Under the pieces are notes generated by a model. The model was not told where the DNA came from and did not search any database. It was given only the letters and a program-made list of their open reading frames with translations. Below, in pieces: positions 35,541-45,132 of a stretch of 63,243 bases of DNA. This stretch comes from an uncultured Ruegeria sp. (GTDB lineage: Bacteria > Pseudomonadota > Alphaproteobacteria > Rhodobacterales > Rhodobacteraceae). The translations under genes were made by a program, and so were the position numbers. Numbering within the stretch: position 1 is the stretch's first letter; each line of letters starts with the position of its first letter. The stretch covers positions 1 through 63,243 of the forward strand of contig NZ_CANNGO010000017.1 of NCBI RefSeq assembly GCF_947504215.1, in the 5' to 3' direction.

Positions 35541-37349
35541 TTACCTTGGTATGGGGGCACAGGCCCGGCTGGTCCAGTCATAGGCCTCTGGGGACAGTCG
35601 TGATCCGACACATTCCAAGACATTCGCATGATAACTGTTGATCCAGTCGATCTCAGCGCGGGTCAAATGCTCGATCAGCAACATGTCTGTCTGAATTGGA
35701 ATCCAGGTCATGTTTGAGAACTCAAAAAACCCATCATCCGCCTCGATGATTTCAAACAGGTTTTCGATACGAATGCCAAACCTGTCGGCGTCGTAATATC
35801 CGGGCTCGATCGATAGGATCATGCCGGGAACTAAATCCACCGGGTTATAGGGTTTTCCAATACGCTGTGGATGTTCGTGAACCGACAGCCGGTGCCCGAT
35901 GCCATGCCCAGTTCCATGGTCGTAGTCCAAACCCAAATCCCACAGCGGACGCCTGCAAATCGCGTCAATGTGGTGACCTTGCGTGCCAAGCGGGAACCGG
36001 AGTGTCGCCAGCGCATGCAACGCTTTGAACACGGCGGTGTAAGCCTGATCAAACCCCTCGGGCCTGGTAATACCGAACGAGAAGCTGCGCGTTGCATCCG
36101 TAGTGCCGGTGTCGTATTGACCACCTGAATCCAACAAGTAGGTCCCATCCGGCAGGATGGGCACTGCGTTTCCCGGCTCGGTGGCATAGTGGCACATTGC
36201 GGCGTTCCCGCCTGCAGCCGAGATCGTGTTGAAGCTTTCGCCCAAGAACCCGGGCCTTGCGCGACGACATGACAGGATTTTCTCTTCGGCTTCATGCTCG
36301 GTCACCCATCCCTGCACGCTTGCGCGCGCGGGAACCTCGGTGGCCAACCAGGTGCAAAACTCGATCCAGGCCACGCCATCTTCGACATGGCAGGCGCGCA
36401 GACCTTCACATTCGATCGAATTCTTCTGCGCCTTTGCCGCAGTCAGCGGGCTTCCGGCTGGAACAGGATTGGCCCCTTCCTTTTTCAATACCATCCGCAG
36501 GGCTGTCGGAGAGAAATCAGGATCAAATAGAACACCCCACCCCGGTTCCACGTAGTCGGCCAGCGAGTGCAGAAAAGTTTCGGGCGGGTGAACGGTCACA
36601 TCTTCTGGCAGGTGGTCCGTGACATCGGCATTCAGCTTTTGGTCCGACACAAACCAATGGGCCCTGCCAGATCGCTCGACCAAGAGGAAAGACTGAGGAA
36701 CCGGATTGAACGCCACATCAGACCCGCGAACATTCAATAGCCATGCAATATTGTCTGGCTGAGTTTCGGCAAAAACCTCGACGTCGTGTCTCTGCATTTC
36801 GGCGACCAGATCCGCGATCTTGTCCACCGTAGTTTTGCCAGAAAACTGTAATGGGAACGGTTCGATCAACCCCTGAGGCGACTTGGGTTGATCGAGCCAG
36901 ACAGCGTCAACCGGATTTCCCTGTACGGCCACCAGTTGAGCATCTTTGCGAGTCAAAGCGTCAGCAAATCGATCATACCAAACCGGCGGCAGATGAATCG
37001 CGTCAAAGCCGATTTTCCATCCCTGTTGCGCCGCGGAAACCAGCCAGTTCTCGGGCGGTTCATCGTATAAATGATGGTGCGAGAACATCGGATCGGCACA
37101 TTGGTTGGCAGCCTGAACCACGTAGCGGCCATCAACAAACAAAGCGACCGTTTGTGGCGTAACAATAGCCATGCCCGCCGATCCGGTAAAACCGGTCACA
37201 TGAGCCAACCGTTCATCATGGGGCGCAACATACTCGGCCTGATGCGCATCGTATCTGGGCAAGATGAACGCATCCAAACCGCGTCGCAACATTTCCTGGC
37301 GCAACGCCGAAATGACGGGTCTACGATCCGGGTCGCGGGCATCAAGCAT
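35541..37349 (-). CDS. Aminopeptidase P family (M24B) metallopeptidase
   Basis: A 602-residue, three-domain Xaa-Pro aminopeptidase-like enzyme. The last domain keeps the dinuclear metal ligands in LLDSGGQYDTGTTDATRSF (two Asp), HGTGHGIGHRLSVHEHP (His), LSIEPGYY (Glu) and IRIENLFEI (Glu). The first two domains have the creatinase-like fold (RHDVEVFAETQPDNIAWLLNVRG). It removes N-terminal residues before proline. Its start overlaps the end of the DppF-like gene by eight bases, so it is the last gene of the transporter operon and should process imported peptides. Confidence 0.9.
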   Translation of the reverse strand: MLDARDPDRRPVISALRQEMLRRGLDAFILPRYDAHQAEYVAPHDERLAHVTGFTGSAGMAIVTPQTVALFVDGRYVVQAANQCADPMFSHHHLYDEPPENWLVSAAQQGWKIGFDAIHLPPVWYDRFADALTRKDAQLVAVQGNPVDAVWLDQPKSPQGLIEPFPLQFSGKTTVDKIADLVAEMQRHDVEVFAETQPDNIAWLLNVRGSDVAFNPVPQSFLLVERSGRAHWFVSDQKLNADVTDHLPEDVTVHPPETFLHSLADYVEPGWGVLFDPDFSPTALRMVLKKEGANPVPAGSPLTAAKAQKNSIECEGLRACHVEDGVAWIEFCTWLATEVPARASVQGWVTEHEAEEKILSCRRARPGFLGESFNTISAAGGNAAMCHYATEPGNAVPILPDGTYLLDSGGQYDTGTTDATRSFSFGITRPEGFDQAYTAVFKALHALATLRFPLGTQGHHIDAICRRPLWDLGLDYDHGTGHGIGHRLSVHEHPQRIGKPYNPVDLVPGMILSIEPGYYDADRFGIRIENLFEIIEADDGFFEFSNMTWIPIQTDMLLIEHLTRAEIDWINSYHANVLECVGSRLSPEAYDWTSRACAPIPR

Positions 37350-38337
37350 AAGCGTTTATCTCTTTGACATGGTGGCAGGCGACCTCGCCTCGGCCTTCGA
37401 AGGGCTGCAACGCGGGCACGTCCTTCCGGCAAACATCGTTCGCATGGCGACAACGGATATGGAAAGGGCAACCCTTTGGCATGTTCAGAGGTGAAGGCAG
37501 TTCACCCTCCAGCCGGGTCACAGCGCCTCGGTTGTCGGGGTTCAACGATGGGGCCGCAGACAAAAGCGCCTGACTGTATGGATGGGACGGGGCAGAAAAC
37601 AACGTTTCACTGTCGCCGATTTCAACGATCCGGCCAAGATAAATTACTGCAACCCGGTTCGACACATGGCGAACCAAACGCAAATCATGGGCGACAAACA
37701 GGATTGTCAGACCCAGTTCCTGCTGCAACTCAAGCAACAGATTGACGACCTGAGCCTGCACCGAAACATCAAGCGCCGAGACCAGCTCATCCGCAATCAG
37801 AACCTCGGGTTCGACGGCCAGCGCGCGCGCGATGGCGATACGCTGGCGTTGGCCGCCCGAAAACTCATGCGGCAGCTTGCCCTGCGCGTCCTGCGGCAGG
37901 CGCACAAGATCCAACAGTTCAGCCACACGTGCGGGGATGTCGGCTTCCGGGCGCATATTATGCACTTTCAAAGCCTCGGTCAGTATCTGACCAGTCGTCA
38001 TCCGAGGATTGAGTGACGAATATGGATCCTGAAACATCATCTGGACACGGCGATAATAGCTGCGATCGTCGCGAGACGCCTTGCCAAAGATGTCCTGACC
38101 TTCAAATTCAATCGACCCTTCGCTTGGGGTATGCAGGCGCACGATACACCGCGCGAGCGTGGATTTACCGCAACCTGATTCACCAACGACACCCAATGTC
38201 TCGCCACGCTTCAGATCCAGATCGACACCGTTCAAAGCCTTAACCTCACGCCCCGGGCGGCCCGTTACAAAATCGGCAAGGCTTCGACCGGTCGGAAACC
38301 TGAGGTGCAGATCGCGAATTTGCATCACAGCAGTCAT
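37342..38337 (-). CDS. Dipeptide/oligopeptide ABC transporter ATPase (DppF-like)
   Basis: A 332-residue ATPase with Walker [10 protein letters not shown], signature FSGGQRQR, Walker [15 protein letters not shown] and the C-terminal oligopeptide-transport tail with cysteines ([15 protein letters not shown]) that often binds an Fe-S cluster or metal. ATG 38337 overlaps the stop of the DppD-like gene (ATGA), so I prefer it to the upstream in-frame start at 38376. It partners DppD, DppB and DppC. Confidence 0.93.
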   Translation of the reverse strand: MTAVMQIRDLHLRFPTGRSLADFVTGRPGREVKALNGVDLDLKRGETLGVVGESGCGKSTLARCIVRLHTPSEGSIEFEGQDIFGKASRDDRSYYRRVQMMFQDPYSSLNPRMTTGQILTEALKVHNMRPEADIPARVAELLDLVRLPQDAQGKLPHEFSGGQRQRIAIARALAVEPEVLIADELVSALDVSVQAQVVNLLLELQQELGLTILFVAHDLRLVRHVSNRVAVIYLGRIVEIGDSETLFSAPSHPYSQALLSAAPSLNPDNRGAVTRLEGELPSPLNMPKGCPFHIRCRHANDVCRKDVPALQPFEGRGEVACHHVKEINAYA

Positions 38338-39332
38338 GCAACGTTTCCTTTGGCGTTGGTAACTGGATTGAAACACGCAACCTGACGTCTATCCGTGATC
38401 AGGGTCAGCGCCGGTCGGTCTTGCAAACACGGCTCGATACACGAGCTGCAGCGCGGTGCAAAAACACAGCCCGTCGGTAAGGCATCCAAGCTGGGTGGCA
38501 CGCCTGGCACAGAAGAGAGCGGTGTGCGTGGTGGCAGGTTTTCTGGCACGGAACGCATCAGACCGACGGTGTAGGGATGGCCCGGCGCGCGCAGAACGTC
38601 GCGCACCGGACCCTGCTCGACGATCCGCCCTGCGTACATAACAGCAAGGTTGTCGCAAGTTTGGGCCACAACCCCAAGATCATGCGTCACCAGAACCACA
38701 CCCATATCCATGTCCTGCGCAAGCCGCAGGATCAGATCAAGAATCTGCGCCTGAATGGTGACATCCAAGGCGGTGGTGGGTTCATCCGCCAGCAAAAGCT
38801 TAGGGTTCGCCGCCAAAGCAATGGCAATCATCACACGCTGACGCATCCCACCCGAGAACTGATGCGGATAGTCTTTCAGTCGCTGCGCGGCCGACGGTAT
38901 ACCGACCAAATCCAGCATCTCGACCGCCCTGTCGTGTCGCGCCTTACGCTGCAGATCGGTATGGGCGCGCAGGCTCTCCTCCAGCTGAAGACCAACGGTC
39001 AAAAGCGGGTTGAGCGAGGTCATTGGCTCTTGAAAGATCATTGCGATCTCGCGCCCCTGCTTGTGGCGCAGCACGCGATCCGGCATAGCCACAAGATCAC
39101 TCCCTTTCCACCGGACCTGTCCCGTCACGTCTCCGTAACGCCGTGCAAGCCCAATGATTGAACGCAGGGTAACACTTTTGCCGGATCCACTTTCGCCAAC
39201 CAGTCCCAGAACTTCACCACGTGCGACACTAAAACTGACATCCCGCACAGCCGGAAGAGCGCGGCCATTTCTATGAAACGTCGTGTTGAGTTCATTAACT
39301 TCAAGGATTGGCTTTTGATCTTCCATGCTCAT
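38334..39332 (-). CDS. Dipeptide/oligopeptide ABC transporter ATPase (DppD-like)
   Basis: A 332-residue ATPase. Walker [10 protein letters not shown], signature FSGGMRQR, Walker [15 protein letters not shown], and the oligopeptide tail [18 protein letters not shown]. It overlaps both neighbours by four bases (ATGA). Second of the two different ATPases that power peptide-type importers. Confidence 0.93.
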   Translation of the reverse strand: MSMEDQKPILEVNELNTTFHRNGRALPAVRDVSFSVARGEVLGLVGESGSGKSVTLRSIIGLARRYGDVTGQVRWKGSDLVAMPDRVLRHKQGREIAMIFQEPMTSLNPLLTVGLQLEESLRAHTDLQRKARHDRAVEMLDLVGIPSAAQRLKDYPHQFSGGMRQRVMIAIALAANPKLLLADEPTTALDVTIQAQILDLILRLAQDMDMGVVLVTHDLGVVAQTCDNLAVMYAGRIVEQGPVRDVLRAPGHPYTVGLMRSVPENLPPRTPLSSVPGVPPSLDALPTGCVFAPRCSSCIEPCLQDRPALTLITDRRQVACFNPVTNAKGNVA

Positions 39333-40180
39333 CCTCGTGGCCTCAGCAAATCAGCCAGCCCGTCACCCAACAATGAAAACCCTAGGCCAGTCAGTACAAT
39401 CGCAATGCCGGGCATCAGGCTGAGCCACCAGGCGGTGGAGATAAAGTTGCGCCCTTCCGCGATCAGGACCCCCCATTCCGACTGCGGTGGCTGAGCGCCA
39501 AGCCCAAGGTACCCCAGCGACGATCCCAACAGAATTGCCAGCGCCATATCGGTCATCCAATAGACAATCACCGGCGTAATCGCATTGGGCAGCAGGTGGC
39601 GAAAGATGATACGCCGATCCGAGTAACCCATGACGATGCCAGCAGCGGCATAGTCATTGCCCATCTGTGCGATCACCTCGGCCCGCATCAGGCGCGCGTA
39701 GTAAACCCATCCGACCAAGGTGATGGCGATGTACATATTGATCAATCCCGGCCCAAGAACCGCAACCACGGCAATAACGAGAACCAGGAATGGGAAAGTG
39801 ATGACCGCATCAACGACGCGCCCAAAAATCAGATCCGCGATCCCTCGGTAGTAGCCGACAAGCGCTCCGACCACGACACCGATCACAAGTGCAAACACGG
39901 TCGCAAGAACCGCCATCTGCATGTTCACCTGATACGCCCAGATCACGCGGGACAGACTGTCCCGCCCCAACAGATCGGTCCCAAACGGATGGGTCCAGGA
40001 AGGAGGTTGACGCACGGCCAGATAGTCAATGGCGTTGGGATCATACGGCGCGAAAATCCCAGGGAAAAGGGCCAGCATCACTGAAAACCCTATGATCAGA
40101 ATTCCGACAACAAATCCCGGTTTACGCAATGCCAACCGAATACGAGACGGCTGTGAGGGGGTGAAAACGGCATCACTCAT
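39329..40180 (-). CDS. Dipeptide/oligopeptide ABC transporter permease (DppC-like)
   Basis: A 283-residue permease. The first helix (FVVGILIIGFSVMLALFPGIFAPYDP) and the DLLGRDSLSRVIWA motif are classical for DppC/OppC. The EAA-type loop is AAAGIVMGYSDRRIIFRHLLPNA. Inner membrane, pairs with the DppB-like protein; start overlaps its stop by four bases. Confidence 0.94.
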   Translation of the reverse strand: MSDAVFTPSQPSRIRLALRKPGFVVGILIIGFSVMLALFPGIFAPYDPNAIDYLAVRQPPSWTHPFGTDLLGRDSLSRVIWAYQVNMQMAVLATVFALVIGVVVGALVGYYRGIADLIFGRVVDAVITFPFLVLVIAVVAVLGPGLINMYIAITLVGWVYYARLMRAEVIAQMGNDYAAAGIVMGYSDRRIIFRHLLPNAITPVIVYWMTDMALAILLGSSLGYLGLGAQPPQSEWGVLIAEGRNFISTAWWLSLMPGIAIVLTGLGFSLLGDGLADLLRPRG

Positions 40181-41118
40181 TGCAGACGCATCCTTGGGTC
40201 AAGGCGGCTTTGAAACAGATCGGTCATCAGAAAGACAAACGAGACCAGAATGGCAAATGTCAGCGTCAGACCCTGGATCAGGGGGTAGTCACGGGCAAAG
40301 ATCGCCTCAAGCATCAACCGGCCCATCCCGGGTACCGCAAACACGGTTTCGGTAACCAAAGTGCCGCTCATCAGATTGCCAATGGACAGGCCCAGCAACG
40401 TAACGGTCGAGATCAGCGCGTTTCGCAATACATGGCGCCCAAGAACCAACCGCGACGGCAACCCTTTGGCGCGGGCGAACTGGACGTATTCGGCATCGAG
40501 AACCTCGATAACCGCACTGCGAAGATTCCGCATGATAATGGCCGATGTGTACAGCGCGACTGTGATCGACGGCAGGAACAGATGATAAAGCCTTTCGCCG
40601 AAGGTGTCGCCATAGCCACCTACCGGGAACAGTCGCAACTGTGCTGCCAAAAATGTCAGAAGGACCAGCCCTATATAGAATACCGGCATCGACAACCCGA
40701 TCTGGAACACGGTGCGGATTACCGCATCTGGCCAGCGCCCACGATTAAGGGCCGCAACAAAGGCCAGCGGTCCGGCAATCAGCAGCGACAGTGCAACCGA
40801 GTAAATCGTCAGGAACACGGTGATTGGCAGACGATCTGCGATGACATCGATCACATCCGTGCGCATCAGGATTGATTGACCCAGATCTCCCTGAACCGTG
40901 TTGCTGAGAAACAGCCAGAACTGCACGAGCATCGGCTCGGTCAGACCCAACCGTTCGCGTATTGCCTGAATATCTGCGTCAGACGCACGATCCCCCGCCA
41001 TGGCAATGGCCGGATCGCCGGGCAAGAGGCGCACCAGAAGGAAAATGATGATCATGACCAGAAAGAAGGTCGGGATCATCATCAAGAGTCGTTTGAATAT
41101 ATAGGTCAGGCTGGACAC
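40177..41118 (-). CDS. Dipeptide/oligopeptide ABC transporter permease (DppB-like)
   Basis: A 313-residue permease. YIFKRLLMMIPTFFLVMIIIF and LLPGDPA form the N-terminal signature of DppB/OppB, and the EAA loop is QFARAKGLPSRLVLGRHVLRNA. It lies 58 bases after the binding protein gene, with a strong hairpin in between. Confidence 0.94.
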   Translation of the reverse strand: MSSLTYIFKRLLMMIPTFFLVMIIIFLLVRLLPGDPAIAMAGDRASDADIQAIRERLGLTEPMLVQFWLFLSNTVQGDLGQSILMRTDVIDVIADRLPITVFLTIYSVALSLLIAGPLAFVAALNRGRWPDAVIRTVFQIGLSMPVFYIGLVLLTFLAAQLRLFPVGGYGDTFGERLYHLFLPSITVALYTSAIIMRNLRSAVIEVLDAEYVQFARAKGLPSRLVLGRHVLRNALISTVTLLGLSIGNLMSGTLVTETVFAVPGMGRLMLEAIFARDYPLIQGLTLTFAILVSFVFLMTDLFQSRLDPRMRLQ

Positions 41119-41135
41119 AGCTCGCTCCGCACTAA

Positions 41136-41163
41136 TACCCCGCCGAACCTCTCCGGCGGGGTA
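41136..41163 (-). promoter_or_regulatory. Intercistronic hairpin after the peptide-binding protein gene
   Basis: TACCCCGCCG and CGGCGGGGTA form a perfect ten-base-pair stem with an eight-base loop, between the binding protein stop (41177) and the DppB-like start (41118). There is no T-run. Position and form match the hairpins after the binding proteins of the other two uptake systems in the window. Confidence 0.7.
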
Positions 41164-41176
41164 CGGTCATCCGCTG

Positions 41177-42769
41177 TTAACGGCTGACGGTTGCTTCGTC
41201 GAAGATGTTATTGCCCAGCGGTGTCTGAACATAACCTTCAACCGCTGATCCCAACGCGACTGCAAAGGGGGTCTCATACATGAACAGCAAAGGGGCCGCT
41301 TCGGCATAAAGCTCCTGCATCCGAGCGAATTTGGCTTTGCGGGCATCGGCATCCATTTCCCCAGCCGCTTCATCAAACAGAGTGTTGAATTCGGCGCTTT
41401 CCCAGCCGGTTCCAACCGCCTTGGCTGTTGGCGTATGCCCTAACCAGCCGACAACCTGACTTGGATCGTTCACATCATTAACCCAGCCATATGTGTGGAT
41501 GTCGAATTCACCCGAACGGTTCTTGGCACCGCGCGTTGCACCATCGACTTGCTCAACCACCAGATCAATGCCCAGCGGCGCCCACATCTGCTGCAACGCC
41601 GCAAAGATGGTGGCGTCATCGGCTGATCCGGCCAGCGTCGTAAACGTGATCTGCGTACCCTCGCCTACCCCGGCATCAGACATCAGCGCTTTGGCTTTTG
41701 CCATATCATAGGCATAAAGCGGGCTCAGATCGTCGGCATATTGCGTTGCCTTTGCCATCAAAGGCGAGCTCATCGGTTGACCCGCACCATGCAGCACGAG
41801 CCCGATCAGAGCCTCTTTGTTAGTCCCGTAGTTCAGCGCTTGGCGCACGCGGGCATCAGCCAGCGGGTTGGGTGAGCCATCGGCGCGGGCTTCACGGGTA
41901 TTGATCGGCGAATAGATGATCCGTGTCGACGGGTAGAGCTGCATGTCGATGTTAGGGTCGGCCTCAAGCTCGGAAACGCGGCTGAACGGAATGAACTCGG
42001 CCGCATCCACTTCGCCAGCCTGAAGGCTCAGAATTCGGGTCGCATCGTCTGGAATGATTTCAAAATGCACGCCGTCCAGATAAGGCAGCGGCTCCCCGTC
42101 TGCGCCCATCCGCCAGTAGTTTTCATTGGCACAGAAATCCATCGATGAACCCTGTTCGAAACCGCAAAGATAGAACGGGCCGGATCCGACACCTGCAGTT
42201 TTTGCAGCAAAGATTACAGCGGATTTGTCCTGATCCGTTTCACCGGCCGCTGCTTCAAACGCAGCTTTTGACACGATTGCAGTGTTGAACGTGGCCAGCA
42301 TCGAAAGGATCGTCGGGTCAGGGCTTTTCAGTGCAATCGTGATTGCAGTGCCATCCGCCGACACAGTGTCGATCGACCCCAAAAGACCAGCCCAAGGGCT
42401 TAGATCAGGATTGCGCGCACGGTCGAGGGAGAAAACAACGTCGTCACCGGACATAGCCGAACCATCCGCAAACAGGATACCCTCGCGCAATGTCATCGAA
42501 ACGGTCTTACCATCTTCTGACACCGAGAAGCTTTCCGCCAAACCCGGTTCGACCGAATTGCCATCGGCAGTGCCGCGCAACAGCGTATCAAACAGGCTGC
42601 CGACCATCCAGATATCAGGGTTGCGATCCGCATAGATCGGATCGATCAAACGCGAGCCGTCATAACGCGCAAAGTTCAGTGTCCCGCCCCGTTCCTGTGC
42701 CAGTGCTGGCAGTGCTGGCAGTGCCAGAGTGGCGGCAACGGTTGCTCCCAATACCGTTTTCATCTTCAT
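41177..42769 (-). CDS. ABC transporter substrate-binding protein, family 5 (peptide/opine type)
   Basis: A 530-residue periplasmic protein with a Sec signal (MKMKTVLGATVAATLALPALPALA|Q). The family 5 pattern is clear (LAESFSVSEDGKTVSMTLREGILFADGSAMSGDDVVFSL, ALNYGTNKEALIGLVLHGAG). Ligands of the family include di- and oligopeptides, opines, nickel and sugars. ATG 42769 follows GGAGGAG by six bases; a TTG at 42787 is not needed. First gene of the transporter operon. Confidence 0.93.
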   Translation of the reverse strand: MKMKTVLGATVAATLALPALPALAQERGGTLNFARYDGSRLIDPIYADRNPDIWMVGSLFDTLLRGTADGNSVEPGLAESFSVSEDGKTVSMTLREGILFADGSAMSGDDVVFSLDRARNPDLSPWAGLLGSIDTVSADGTAITIALKSPDPTILSMLATFNTAIVSKAAFEAAAGETDQDKSAVIFAAKTAGVGSGPFYLCGFEQGSSMDFCANENYWRMGADGEPLPYLDGVHFEIIPDDATRILSLQAGEVDAAEFIPFSRVSELEADPNIDMQLYPSTRIIYSPINTREARADGSPNPLADARVRQALNYGTNKEALIGLVLHGAGQPMSSPLMAKATQYADDLSPLYAYDMAKAKALMSDAGVGEGTQITFTTLAGSADDATIFAALQQMWAPLGIDLVVEQVDGATRGAKNRSGEFDIHTYGWVNDVNDPSQVVGWLGHTPTAKAVGTGWESAEFNTLFDEAAGEMDADARKAKFARMQELYAEAAPLLFMYETPFAVALGSAVEGYVQTPLGNNIFDEATVSR

Positions 42770-42830
42770 TCTATTCTCCTCCCGCAAACAAAAGATTTGC
42801 TTGAGGCGACCATAGATGATTCTTAATTTT

Positions 42831-42848
42831 ACTAAAGCTTTTTTTAGT
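42831..42848. promoter_or_regulatory. Inverted repeat upstream of the peptide-binding protein, candidate operator
   Basis: ACTAAA and TTTAGT are separated by six bases. The same half-sites, spaced by 12, occur upstream of the adjacent XRE-cupin regulator gene (43563-43586). This fits one regulator controlling both, but the spacing differs and no binding data exist. Confidence 0.4.
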
Positions 42849-42906
42849 CACAGGTGAAGTTTTGCAACTACGACCTCCCCGCAAAGCCGCAGACTAGACT
42901 TGTTCT

Positions 42907-43512
42907 TTAACCAGTAGGAGCACCGGAATCGTTTATAGGTGAAGTGGTTACCCAAAGTTCCACAGCTTCTACATCCCCCAGAACAACCGAAAAATGACGA
43001 ACAGACGTATCGTGGTGAACCACGTCACCCGGAGACATAATAAATACTTTTTTAGCCAGATGATATTCCAACCGGCCTGAGATCAGATAACAAAACGCCT
43101 CGCCGTCGTGACACATCTTTTCTGACACATGACCTGGCGGACGGTGCACTATCTGCGGATTGAACAATGCACCCGCAAAACCCGGTCCGAGTTTTTCATA
43201 AAACCGGCCTCTTGTCCCCAGCGAATATGTCTGCCTACTGTCCTGAGCCACGTATTCGGTAAAGACCTCAGGCACACTGAGTAGCTTCTCTATACTTGTC
43301 TGAAGCGCAGCTGCAATTGACATCAGCGAACTGAGGGAAGGTGAGCTCAAACCGCGCTCAACTTGCGACAGGAACCCCGTGGTCAGGTCTGTGGTCTGAG
43401 CAACCCGGTCAAGCGTCAACCCCATTGCCTTGCGCCGTCGGCGTATCGCCTGACCCAGCTCGGTGGGTTGCCCTTTTGGCTTGGTCTTGTCGCGCGCCGT
43501 CGGAGCGTTCAT
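42907..43512 (-). CDS. XRE-family regulator with C-terminal cupin domain
   Basis: A 201-residue regulator. The helix-turn-helix is at about 20-73 (LGQAIRRRRKAMGLTLDRVAQTTDLTTGFLSQVERGLSSPSL) and the cupin sensor at about 125-190 (HDGEAFCYLISGRLEYHLAKKVFIMSPGDVVHHDTSVRHFSVV). Such SutR/PuuR-like proteins sense small molecules of amino acid or polyamine metabolism. ATG 43512 follows AGGAGA by six bases; an earlier in-frame start at 43560 has no such support. It lies upstream of and on the same strand as the transporter operon. Confidence 0.9.
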   Translation of the reverse strand: MNAPTARDKTKPKGQPTELGQAIRRRRKAMGLTLDRVAQTTDLTTGFLSQVERGLSSPSLSSLMSIAAALQTSIEKLLSVPEVFTEYVAQDSRQTYSLGTRGRFYEKLGPGFAGALFNPQIVHRPPGHVSEKMCHDGEAFCYLISGRLEYHLAKKVFIMSPGDVVHHDTSVRHFSVVLGDVEAVELWVTTSPINDSGAPTG

Positions 43513-43562
43513 GCCCTGTCTCCTAAGAAATCCAAATTGTCGGGCATTCAACCGGATCAAGG

Positions 43563-43586
43563 ACTAAAGGTCAAAAATAATTTAGT
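43563..43586. promoter_or_regulatory. Inverted repeat upstream of the XRE-cupin gene, candidate autoregulatory site
   Basis: ACTAAA, twelve bases, TTTAGT, in an AT-rich stretch 50-75 bases upstream of the chosen start. It matches the half-sites before the binding protein gene. Confidence 0.4.
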
Positions 43587-44088
43587 AGAAGTAAAAATTT
43601 TTGGAGAAATACGTCGCGAAGACGCCACCAAGCCATAGCTCAAGTTGACAAACAAAGCACCCCGTCTTCTGCCCGCTTCAATGAATATGCGCATAAGTTT
43701 CGCAATTCGCCGAAACTTCACAGAACGAAAGCAAACACTTTCAAACAGACATACAAACCACTGCAGAGGCAACAAGCGTCGCAGAAAACGATTTCGCAAT
43801 CGATCACCGATTTATGGATTGACGGCGATCGTTTGAAATCAGGTCGTGTATAGTCTGATCGATCTATTCTGCATGTGGGCTCACCACCTAGTTACCAAGC
43901 ATTCTTTTTAGGCTTCGACGGGCTTGTAGCGACTAAGGCGCCAGAGTTCTGGGGCGGGTGAACCCGGTTTGGAATGGGCCCTTTAACCGATCTTTCAAAA
44001 CCAGAGGATCGGGTTAAAGTGCGAATGAAGATTAGGCACCATCGCGGTCACTTTGCCATCTGAACAGACAGGAAATCCTCATTTGACT
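43587..44088. other. Noncoding divergent region with hairpin-forming elements
   Basis: About 500 bases between the regulator (minus) and the Ldh2-type gene (plus) without a plausible gene; the short frames on either strand are basic and motif-free. The right part is GC-rich and can fold: a stem CTTTAACC-GATC/GATCGGGTTAAAG (43981-44019) and smaller stems at CCAGAGTTCTGG and GGGTGAACCC just upstream. This may be a leader or operator region for the plus-strand genes. No tRNA or known small RNA was recognised. Confidence 0.45.
43981..44019 (+). promoter_or_regulatory. Hairpin in the leader of the Ldh2-type gene
   Basis: CTTTAACCGATC (43981-43992) pairs with GATCGGGTTAAAG (44007-44019), twelve pairs with one bulged G, around a 14-base loop. 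It ends 69 bases before the chosen start of the next gene and has no T-run, so it is not a simple terminator. It could be an operator or leader structure. Confidence 0.4.
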
Positions 44089-45105
44089 ATGAACTCAACG
44101 CAACTGCTCTCCCTCGCTGAAGTGCGGGCACTGGCCAAATCGATCTTGATGTCTGCAGGCATGGATGACCACGGAAGCGACGTGATCGCTGACATCGTAG
44201 TGTGCTCGGAACGGGATGGCCCGCGCAGTCACGGCCTGCGGAACCTGCCGTTCTATGTGCAAAGCTTCGCTTCGGGTTACGCCAATGCCACTGCAACCCC
44301 AACGATTGAACGCATTGCATCCGGCGTACTTCGTGGAGATGGCGACAATGGCTACTATCAGATTGCGGCCAATAAAGCCCGCGAAGACCTGATCGCACTT
44401 GCCCGTCAGAACGGTATTGCGGCCTTTACCTGCGCCAACTGTCATCACCTTGGGGCCCTACGTTTCGACACAGAGCCATTTGCCGAAGCCGGACTTGTTG
44501 CACTCGCTGTCGTCAATTCATTGTCACTGGTCGTGCCCCACGGCGGTTTGCGCCCTGTTTTCGGCACCAACCCGATGTCTTTTGCGTGCCCACGCGACGG
44601 TGCCGCACCTGTGGTCTGGGACCAGGCCTCATCAACCATTGCCTTGATGGATATCAAGATGGCCGCCGCCGAAGGTCACACCCTGCCTCAACCTGCCGGT
44701 CTGGACGCGCAAGGGCACCCAACCGCTGATCCCGATGCCATTTTGGAAACCCGCAGCTTGTTACCGTTTGGCGCGCACAAAGGTGCAGCCATCGCCTTTC
44801 TCATCGAAGTTCTGGGAGCGGCCTTGGCGGGCGGGGCACTCTCGGTCGATAATGAGCAGCGCGAAGCACACGGCGCACTGAACATCAAAGGCGGCGCGAC
44901 ATTGATTGCGATCGATCCAACCCGTTTTGGCAATGTTGCCTTTGACGACTACATTTCTCGGATCTGTTCCGAGATAGAAGGCAATGGTGACGCAAGAGTT
45001 CCCGGTGACGGGCGCTTGAAAAACCGTGCCCACGCCGAGGCCAAAGGCGTCGCCGTCAGCAAGGATCTTCTGACGCAGCTCGAAACACTGATGTCCCAAG
45101 GGTAA
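44089..45105 (+). CDS. Ldh2/malate-L-lactate dehydrogenase family oxidoreductase
   Basis: A 338-residue NAD(P)-dependent enzyme of the YlbC/ComC/Ldh2 family, which reduces or oxidises 2-oxo/2-hydroxy acids and cyclic imino acids such as delta-1-piperideine-2-carboxylate. Visible blocks are RSHGLRNLPFYVQS, TCANCHHLGALRFDTEPFAEAGLVAL and GTNPMSFACPRDGAAPVVWDQASS. I use ATG 44089 (MNSTQLLSL); a TTG at 44053 gives 12 extra residues. It is followed after 27 bases by the aminotransferase gene. With the peptidase it may process proline-like or hydroxy-amino acid products. Confidence 0.88.
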   Translation: MNSTQLLSLAEVRALAKSILMSAGMDDHGSDVIADIVVCSERDGPRSHGLRNLPFYVQSFASGYANATATPTIERIASGVLRGDGDNGYYQIAANKAREDLIALARQNGIAAFTCANCHHLGALRFDTEPFAEAGLVALAVVNSLSLVVPHGGLRPVFGTNPMSFACPRDGAAPVVWDQASSTIALMDIKMAAAEGHTLPQPAGLDAQGHPTADPDAILETRSLLPFGAHKGAAIAFLIEVLGAALAGGALSVDNEQREAHGALNIKGGATLIAIDPTRFGNVAFDDYISRICSEIEGNGDARVPGDGRLKNRAHAEAKGVAVSKDLLTQLETLMSQG

Positions 45106-45132
45106 CTTGGCCGACGCAAAGGAGCACGTCCC

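Noticed and set aside
40180..40875. Plus-strand frame of 231 codons opposite the DppB-like gene
   Set aside because: Gln/His/Arg-rich composition, no motif, fully inside a well-supported permease gene on the other strand.
43900..44040. tRNA or known small RNA in the foldable region
   Set aside because: The stems do not form a cloverleaf, there is no T-loop consensus, and no 4.5S, 6S, tmRNA or RNase P signature was seen.
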